Assembly: GCA_910575435.1 (NCBI GenBank)
Contig: CAJTGI010000002.1
Span: 62,001 to 126,000 of the forward strand
Reading direction: 5' to 3'
Origin: Clostridiaceae bacterium
Lineage (GTDB): Bacteria; Bacillota; Clostridia; Lachnospirales; Lachnospiraceae
DNA length: 64,000 bases
Positions 58,535 to 64,000 of the stretch are shown one piece after another. The translations under genes were made by a program, and so were the position numbers. Positions within the stretch are counted from its first letter, which is position 1; each line of letters opens with the position of its first letter. Under the pieces are notes generated by a model. That model searched no databases, was not told where the DNA came from, and saw only the letters and a list, made by a program, of their open reading frames with translations.

Positions 58535-61050
58535 AGAATAATAACCGATCTGCCGTAAAGAAATTGAGTGACAGGGCATTGCGCCAGAATAGGACTAGGA
58601 ATTTCTTTGCCATTCTGGCCATTGTCCTGACCACGTTTATGTTTACTACTGTCTTTAGCATTGGCTTTAGCCTTGCCCAGAATATGAATACCATGTTGCT
58701 GCGCCAGCAGGGCACGAAGGCCTCGATTTATTTAAGCCAGCCCTCGGCGGGGCAGAAAAAGCAGGCCGAAGGGGCAGAGAATCTTCATGCTGCGGGGGTT
58801 CAGGTTCCAGTGGCTTCTGCCACGGATTCAACTGGCGAGAAGGACTTTCGCTTGAATTATTATGACAGGACGGAATTTGAGGAGAACCTTGCGCCAGCGC
58901 TGAGCGATATCCAGGGGAATTATCCTAGAAAGAGGCAGGAACTGATGCTTTCTCTCGGAGGATTGGAGGCGCTTGGCATCAGGGAGCCGGAGGAGGGGAT
59001 GGAAATATCCTTGCATTCAGAGAAGGGGGAACTTCAATTCACGCTATCTGGGTGGTTCAGGGATTATACTATGTCCTCCGGCAAGTTTTCGGGCATGGTT
59101 TCGGAGAACTATATGAAGAGCCAGGGGCTTTCTGTGGAGAGGGATGGCATGCTGTGCCTGTCTTCTAAAATGGGTAAGTCGGGGGAGCTCCTGGAGGAAC
59201 TGAAGAAATCTGTTGACTTGAGACAGGGGCAGGAGTTCGATTCTTCTTACGACGTACAGAATGAAAACGGTGACACGGTGCTTGTCATGAGCCTGACGCT
59301 GGGGCTGATTGGCTTGGTAATTATGCTCAGCGGATATCTCTTGATTTATAACGTGATGTATATCTCTGTCACGAGAGATATTCGGTTTTACGGCATGCTA
59401 AAAACGATCGGGACATCGCCATCCCAGATAAGGCAGATCGTGAAGCTGCAGATTAGAAGGCTATCTGTATTGGGCATTCCTCTGGGAATCCTTTTGGGAA
59501 CGTCTGTGGCATTTCTGCTGGTGCCGATTGCCCTGCAAATGTATTCTGGCGGCAGTGATGGGTCGATGATGCCCGGGGATATGAGTTTCCACCCGCTGAT
59601 TTATGGGGGTACGATTCTTTTTGCCATTCTGACGGTTGCCGTCAGCTGCAGGAAGCCGGCATCGCTGGCTGGCAAGGTTTCGGTGGTGGAGGCACTGAAA
59701 TACCATGGGAAGCCAGTGAAGGCGAAATCCAAAAAATCTACCAGCGGCGGAAAGTTGTACAAGATGGCATTTCGCAATGTCTTCCGCGAGAAAAAGCGGG
59801 CGTTTCTGGTATTTGCCTCTCTCTTCATGGGAACCATGGCATTTCTGATGGCAAATACCTTTCTGGGCAGTATGAAATTGGACCATTATGTGGAATACTA
59901 TCTTCCCAACGATTTTACATTGTATACCTATTCCGAGGAAGAGGGAGAAGATGAGGAGAGGGAGTTCGAGAGGAATGTTGAAAGGCTATTGGCGGATATT
60001 AGAAAGCTGGATGGGATAAGGCATATGAATGCAAACCGCTCCCTAGATGTGGAATTAAAGCTGGATGAGGATGTCTTTGCTCCCTTTTTTGAAGAATTTT
60101 ATGGCAGCAAGGAGGAGATTGAGAAAGCAATTACATTCTATAATACAGCCAAGGATCAGGAGGATCGTTATGAGGCGCCTACAATCATAGTGGATAGCGA
60201 GATGATCAGGCGGCACAATGAGACGGCGAGAGAGAAGATTGATATTGAGAGATTTGAAAAGGGAGAGATTTGTCTGCTTGAATCTCTGAATGATAAAAAA
60301 GAAGCAGAGCTAATGAGGGGAAAAAGGATTACCCTCTTAGATGACGCCACTGGCTGGGAAAAGGAGTTGGAAGTGGGTGCCTGCATGACGCCGGGGGATG
60401 ACAAGGCAATAAATATTGGATATTACTGGCAAAAGGGTGGGGCGCCATCCGCTATTCTCATCAGTGAAAAGGCGGCAGAAGGGTTTGCTGGCGAGAGAGC
60501 GGTTGATAATATCATTGTGGACTGTGATAAAGGGGAAGAACCTTTTGTCAGAAGGGAGATTCATAAATTCATCAAGGATAATCCGGCTGTGAGGCAGACG
60601 GAAATCAAATCGGAGATGATGGAGGATTTCAAATCTGCCATGTCTGCCATGAATGTTTTGAGCGGAGGCATCTCCCTGGTGCTGATTCTCATAGGCGTCA
60701 TCAATTTCATCAATGTGATGCTGACCGGAGTGTACGCCAGGCGCATGGAATTGGCGGTGCTGGAGAGCGTGGGGATGACCAAGAAGCAGGTGCGCAGGAT
60801 GCTGAGCCTGGAGGGCATATATTATGGCGTGGTGAGCATCCTGTTGATTCTGACGCTGGGAAATGTTATGATTTATTGGATTGGCAATGCTGCTAGGCAG
60901 ATTGCAGACTATGGGGTGTTTTATTATCCCATCCTGCCGATTCTGGGGATTGGCTTGGCAATTATGGGAATCTGCATTGCGGTGCCGGCCCTTGTATACC
61001 GCAACCTGTCAAGGGAGAGCGTGACGGAGCGGCTCAGAGGCGGGGAATAG
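58528..61050 (+). CDS. FtsX-type ABC transporter permease (BceB-like)
   Basis: An 840-residue permease with about ten membrane segments in the BceB/MacB arrangement. One segment lies near residues 28-50, then an extracellular domain; three segments lie near residues 250-385. A further segment near 425 precedes the large second extracellular domain (about 450-700), and three C-terminal segments end the protein. The conserved FtsX motif appears as IRFYGMLKTIGTSPSQIRQI and MELAVLESVGMTKKQVRRM. It works with the ATPase upstream. Confidence 0.92.
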   Translation: MLKNNNRSAVKKLSDRALRQNRTRNFFAILAIVLTTFMFTTVFSIGFSLAQNMNTMLLRQQGTKASIYLSQPSAGQKKQAEGAENLHAAGVQVPVASATDSTGEKDFRLNYYDRTEFEENLAPALSDIQGNYPRKRQELMLSLGGLEALGIREPEEGMEISLHSEKGELQFTLSGWFRDYTMSSGKFSGMVSENYMKSQGLSVERDGMLCLSSKMGKSGELLEELKKSVDLRQGQEFDSSYDVQNENGDTVLVMSLTLGLIGLVIMLSGYLLIYNVMYISVTRDIRFYGMLKTIGTSPSQIRQIVKLQIRRLSVLGIPLGILLGTSVAFLLVPIALQMYSGGSDGSMMPGDMSFHPLIYGGTILFAILTVAVSCRKPASLAGKVSVVEALKYHGKPVKAKSKKSTSGGKLYKMAFRNVFREKKRAFLVFASLFMGTMAFLMANTFLGSMKLDHYVEYYLPNDFTLYTYSEEEGEDEEREFERNVERLLADIRKLDGIRHMNANRSLDVELKLDEDVFAPFFEEFYGSKEEIEKAITFYNTAKDQEDRYEAPTIIVDSEMIRRHNETAREKIDIERFEKGEICLLESLNDKKEAELMRGKRITLLDDATGWEKELEVGACMTPGDDKAINIGYYWQKGGAPSAILISEKAAEGFAGERAVDNIIVDCDKGEEPFVRREIHKFIKDNPAVRQTEIKSEMMEDFKSAMSAMNVLSGGISLVLILIGVINFINVMLTGVYARRMELAVLESVGMTKKQVRRMLSLEGIYYGVVSILLILTLGNVMIYWIGNAARQIADYGVFYYPILPILGIGLAIMGICIAVPALVYRNLSRESVTERLRGGE

Positions 61051-61073
61051 TAGAGAATAAAAAGGAGCATGCT

Positions 61074-61757
61074 GTGCAGAAAATATTGGTGGTAGAGGAT
61101 GACGTGGTAATTTGCGGGGGCGTAAAGCTTCTCTTGGAGAATGAGGGGTATGAGGTGGCTTGCGCCTACACTCTAAAGGAGGCACGACTTGCGCTGGAAA
61201 AGCAGTGGGACCTGCTGATTCTGGATTGCAATCTTCCGGACGGGGATGGCTTGGATTTTTGCAGGCAACTTCGGAACAATGGGACGCTGCCCGTGATTTT
61301 CCTCACTGCCAGGGATACGGAGCGGGATATGATAGAGGGATTTCAGGCAGGGTGCGATGATTATATTGCCAAGCCCTTTTCCGTGGAACTGCTGGCCCGG
61401 CGGGTTATGGCGGTGCTTCGGAGAAGTGGCGGCCAGGGGGGGAGGGAGTTGTTTGCGTATGATGAACTTTCCGTGGATTTTCTTAAAATGCAGGTGTATC
61501 TGAAGGGGAATCCCATTAAGCTGTCTGTCACGGAGTATAAGCTGCTGGAACTTTTGATTAAAAATAGGGGCCAGGTTCTTCCCAGGAATACTATTCTGGA
61601 AAGGATTTGGGATTGCGATGAGAATTTTGTGGATGAGAATACCTTGAATGTGCATATCCGGCGGCTTCGGCAGAAATTGGAGGAGGATGCCAAAAACCCT
61701 CGGTATATCGTGACGGTATTTGGCATCGGCTACACCTTTGGGGAATGTGAGAGATGA
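61074..61757 (+). CDS. OmpR-type response regulator
   Basis: A 227-residue regulator. The receiver domain has VEDDVVICGG, phospho-acceptor Asp in LILDCNLPDGDGLDF and Lys in YIAKPF. The winged-helix part includes LSVTEYKLLELLIKNRGQVL and DENTLNVHIRRLRQKLEE. The start is GTG 61074 after AAAGGAG. It overlaps the kinase gene by four bases and lies 23 bases after the permease, so all four genes probably share one transcript. Confidence 0.93.
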   Translation: MQKILVVEDDVVICGGVKLLLENEGYEVACAYTLKEARLALEKQWDLLILDCNLPDGDGLDFCRQLRNNGTLPVIFLTARDTERDMIEGFQAGCDDYIAKPFSVELLARRVMAVLRRSGGQGGRELFAYDELSVDFLKMQVYLKGNPIKLSVTEYKLLELLIKNRGQVLPRNTILERIWDCDENFVDENTLNVHIRRLRQKLEEDAKNPRYIVTVFGIGYTFGECER

Positions 61758-62773
61758 AGAGGCAGAAGTATGAATTGAGGCTGCATGCATTGGCGGCATT
61801 ATTTGGAATAGCGTCCTGCGGCATTCCTGCGGGGCTGTATTTTATCACCCACGACTGGCGGCACAGCGCAGTTTCCTTTGGGGGAAACTGTCTGCTGTGC
61901 CTTTTGGCGTATCTGATATATAGGCTGGATGATGCCTATATCTCTGGAATCGTGTCCGCTCTCTCTAATTTGGTGGACGTGCTGACGGAACTGGAGGAGA
62001 GGGAGGTCTTTTCCGGGGAGGAGGATACGCTATTGTCAAAACTCCAGAGCAAGGTGATCAAACTGGCCCGGATTTTGAAGCATAAGAATCAGGCGGCGAA
62101 GCAGGGGCAGGAGAATATGAAAGAATTGGTTTCTGATATTTCCCATCAGCTGAAAACTCCCATTGCCAACTTGAAGATGTATAGTTCGTTTTTAGAGGAT
62201 GATGGGCTGTCGGAGGAGAATCGCCGGGAGTATGTGGGAATTATCCGGCTGTCTGTGGATCGTTTGGATTTCCTGTCGGAGAATCTGATAAAGATTTCCA
62301 GGCTGGAGAGCGGCCTGATTCATTTGGATATGCGCAGCCAGAGCCTGAGCGAGACGGCGCTGAGGGCGGTGAAGGATATCTATCCCAAGGCGAAGAAAAG
62401 AGGGGTGGAGATTGCATATCGGGAGGAGGGGGACTTTGTCCTGCGCCATGACCGGAACTGGACGGCGGAGGCGGTATTTAACCTTTTGGACAATGGGGTG
62501 AAGTATGCCAGGGAAGGCAGCCGGGTGGTTTTGGCGATTCGGAAGCTGGGCTCCTTCGCGGAGGTGTCCGTGGAGGATGAAAATGGTCCCATACCGGAGG
62601 GGGAGCGGACGAAGATATTCACTAGATTCTATCGGGGGGAGAATAGCCGGAATCAGGAGGGGATTGGCGTGGGGCTGTACCTTAGCCGGGAGATTGCGGT
62701 GAGGCAGGGTGGCTATATGAATCTGCGGACCACGGAGAAGGGGAATGTATTCTGCATTGTGGTCAGGAAGTAA
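61754..62773 (+). CDS. Sensor histidine kinase (BceS-like)
   Basis: A 339-residue kinase. Two membrane segments near residues 10-30 and 37-56 are joined by a very short loop, the intramembrane-sensing pattern of BceS/VraS-like kinases. A coiled coil, H-box (LVSDISHQLKTPIANLKMY), N-box (VFNLLDNGVKYAREG), DENGPIP and GIGVGLYLSREI follow. It overlaps the regulator by four bases. Confidence 0.92.
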   Translation: MKRQKYELRLHALAALFGIASCGIPAGLYFITHDWRHSAVSFGGNCLLCLLAYLIYRLDDAYISGIVSALSNLVDVLTELEEREVFSGEEDTLLSKLQSKVIKLARILKHKNQAAKQGQENMKELVSDISHQLKTPIANLKMYSSFLEDDGLSEENRREYVGIIRLSVDRLDFLSENLIKISRLESGLIHLDMRSQSLSETALRAVKDIYPKAKKRGVEIAYREEGDFVLRHDRNWTAEAVFNLLDNGVKYAREGSRVVLAIRKLGSFAEVSVEDENGPIPEGERTKIFTRFYRGENSRNQEGIGVGLYLSREIAVRQGGYMNLRTTEKGNVFCIVVRK

Positions 62774-62846
62774 TTATGGTAGTATGTCTATATTGGATCT
62801 TAGAGCGTGAATAATAACGGATTGGGATACGGCAGAGAGGAGATTT

Positions 62847-63539
62847 ATGCGCATGGCGATGGGAATGGCAATCAGAGGAAAGAAGTTAAGCAAGTATGTG
62901 AGCGACTACGTGGTGTTTGATTTGGAGACTACGGGTGTGAGTACCCAAATGGATCAGGTGATTGAGATATCCGCTGTCAAGGTGAGGGCGGGGAAGGAGG
63001 AGGAGGAGTTTTCCTCGCTGGTAAATCCCGGCATGCCCATACCCCGCGGTGCCAGCAGGGTGAACCACATTACGGATGATATGGTGAAGGATGCCCCGCA
63101 TTTTTCGCAAGTTTTGGAAGAGTTTTTAGACTTTGCGGGGGATATGGTTTTGGTGGGGCATAATATCCATACATTTGATATGAAGTTTATCTGGCGGGAT
63201 GCGGAGAAGTACCTTGGCAGGGCCGTGGAGAACGATTACATAGATACCCTGCCTCTTGCCAAGGCTTGTCTGGGGCAGTTGTCCCGGTACAAGCTGGAGG
63301 ATTTGGCGAGGCATTACAGCATTTCCATTGCGGGCGCGCATCGCGCCTTGGCCGATTGCCATATGAACCAGAAGGTGTTTGAGCATCTGGGGAAGGAGAT
63401 GGCGGCCGGCGGAGGTGAAGTGCCCGGCGGCAGGGACTGCCCTAGGTGCGGTGGCACCATGGTTAAGAGAAAGGGAAGATATGGGGCGTTTTGGGGGTGC
63501 AGCGGCTTTCCGGATTGCAGGTATACGGAGAATGGGTAG
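62847..63539 (+). CDS. 3'-5' exonuclease with C-terminal topoisomerase-type zinc finger
   Basis: A 230-residue protein. Residues about 18-185 form a DnaQ/PolC-like exonuclease with the acidic motifs [15 protein letters not shown] and the HRALAD(C) motif, so it is of DEDDh type. The last 35 residues form a zf-C4_Topoisom finger ([20 protein letters not shown], then C-x5-C), which may bind single-stranded DNA. GAGGAG precedes the ATG. It may take part in DNA repair or proofreading. The 62774-62846 gap is short and holds the RBS. Confidence 0.87.
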   Translation: MRMAMGMAIRGKKLSKYVSDYVVFDLETTGVSTQMDQVIEISAVKVRAGKEEEEFSSLVNPGMPIPRGASRVNHITDDMVKDAPHFSQVLEEFLDFAGDMVLVGHNIHTFDMKFIWRDAEKYLGRAVENDYIDTLPLAKACLGQLSRYKLEDLARHYSISIAGAHRALADCHMNQKVFEHLGKEMAAGGGEVPGGRDCPRCGGTMVKRKGRYGAFWGCSGFPDCRYTENG

Positions 63540-63600
63540 GGGAACTGATTTGATGGGAATTGCATAATGTTGCGGACAATGGAAAGGTGTGGGTATTGTT

Positions 63601-63921
63601 ATGAGAACGCTGGAAGCATTGGAGGATGTGAATCTTAAGCCAGAATTAATCTTGGCCATTCAGGAACTTGGAAAAAAGTTTGACATGGATCAGATTGTTC
63701 TTTTTGGTTCCAGAGCAAGGAAAACGAATTGGGAGAGAAGCGATATTGATTTGAGGATTTCTACCTTTGACTCGGAAGTTCATTTGGAGTTTGAGGATGC
63801 TTTAAATGAATTGGACACGTTGCTGATGTTTGATGTGGTAAATAGGAGGAGTTTTCAATACTCTGCTGAATTGGATAAGGAAATTGAGAGAGACGGGGTG
63901 ATTTTATATGAAAAAGTTTGA
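63601..63921 (+). CDS. MNT-type minimal nucleotidyltransferase (antitoxin-like)
   Basis: A 106-residue protein with the minimal nucleotidyltransferase motif FGSRARKTNWERSDIDL and the downstream Asp in MFDVVN. In MNT/HEPN pairs this component is the antitoxin, which acts by modifying its partner (family knowledge). ATG 63601 is chosen over the GTG at 63589; AAAGGTG is about 13 bases upstream. Its end overlaps the next gene by 14 bases. Confidence 0.85.
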   Translation: MRTLEALEDVNLKPELILAIQELGKKFDMDQIVLFGSRARKTNWERSDIDLRISTFDSEVHLEFEDALNELDTLLMFDVVNRRSFQYSAELDKEIERDGVILYEKV

Positions 63922-64000
63922 GCAGATGAAAAGATTGCATGGAACGATAAGCAAATATATTGAACCTTATAATTGTTCTGATGCAGTGATTTCAGGGACG
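63908..64000 (+). CDS. Start of the partner gene (probable HEPN protein), cut by the window edge
   Basis: An open frame of 31 codons begins with ATG 63908 inside the end of the MNT gene (MKKFEQMKRLHGTISKYIEP...) and runs off the window. Its position and overlap are those of the HEPN or NTase substrate-binding partner in MNT/HEPN modules. Too little is present to confirm the domain. Confidence 0.5.
   Translation, partial: MKKFEQMKRLHGTISKYIEPYNCSDAVISGT

Overview
The window reads as chromosome of an anaerobic Firmicute of the class Clostridia, most likely a gut Lachnospiraceae (inference). The grounds are Gram-positive style AGGAGG ribosome-binding sites, TTGACA/TATAAT promoters with 17-base spacing, lipoproteins and Ig-like or amidase-type surface proteins, glycoside hydrolases with their sugar ABC transporters, and many two-component/ABC 'peptide-sensing' modules. 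Most genes are purine-rich on the coding strand and moderate in GC; a few blocks (1-14700, 44000-45500) are AT-rich and look acquired.

Region by region. (1) 1-8200 is the right-hand part of an integrative mobile element that continues off the left edge. It carries an OmpR-type two-component system, an FtsX-type ABC exporter, a small Cys-rich KTR protein, a sigma-70-like element protein, a PemK/MazF protein, a 45-residue protein and a large serine recombinase. The regulator's promoter and the exporter's promoter share a 20-base palindromic site. (2) 8201-8741 is a Phd/ParE-type pair whose toxin C-terminus looks replaced. (3) 8790-14770 is a complete mec/bla-style beta-lactam response cassette: a MecA-like class B penicillin-binding protein, a lipoprotein of unknown role, a BlaR1-type sensor-protease and a BlaI-type repressor. 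Three copies of one operator-like dyad lie in the two promoters. (4) 14849-17307 holds tRNA-Leu(UAG), a DJ-1/PfpI protein and a MATE exporter, the last overlapping a GH3 glycosidase (17273-20383). (5) 20394-27976 is a NarL-type two-component system, an Ig-like surface protein, and an ATPase plus two ABC-2 permeases, resembling a linearmycin-type (Lnr) sensing and export module. It is followed by a 250-base terminal-inverted-repeat element and a PH-domain protein.

(6) 27982-34421: YczE-like membrane protein with its MarR regulator, CCA-adding enzyme, GH13 amylase-type enzyme and a CapA-like protein. (7) 34568-40211: Ig-like protein, OmpR/histidine-kinase pair, a probable 6S RNA with its own promoter and terminator, and a hybrid histidine kinase. 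(8) 40302-43934: DRE-TIM aldolase-like protein, glutamate racemase and pyruvate kinase. (9) 44129-46187: AT-rich secreted amidase-domain protein and a lipoprotein. (10) 46251-52719: alpha-galactoside locus with a divergent AraC regulator, solute-binding protein, two permeases and GH36 alpha-galactosidase, closed by a strong terminator. (11) 52805-57781: membrane-anchored protein, papain-like secreted protease, hemerythrin fusion protein and a beta-helix protein with deviant codon use. (12) 57788-62773: a second FtsX-type ABC module with its OmpR/kinase pair. (13) 62847-64000: exonuclease/zinc-finger fusion and the start of an MNT/HEPN pair cut by the right edge.

The most distinctive items are the MecA/BlaR1/BlaI cassette with its mapped operators, the paired regulator site in the mobile element, the palindromic element at 27319-27568, a pair of permuted intergenic repeats (23589 and 42250), and the 6S RNA candidate. 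I saw no CRISPR array, rRNA or replication origin.
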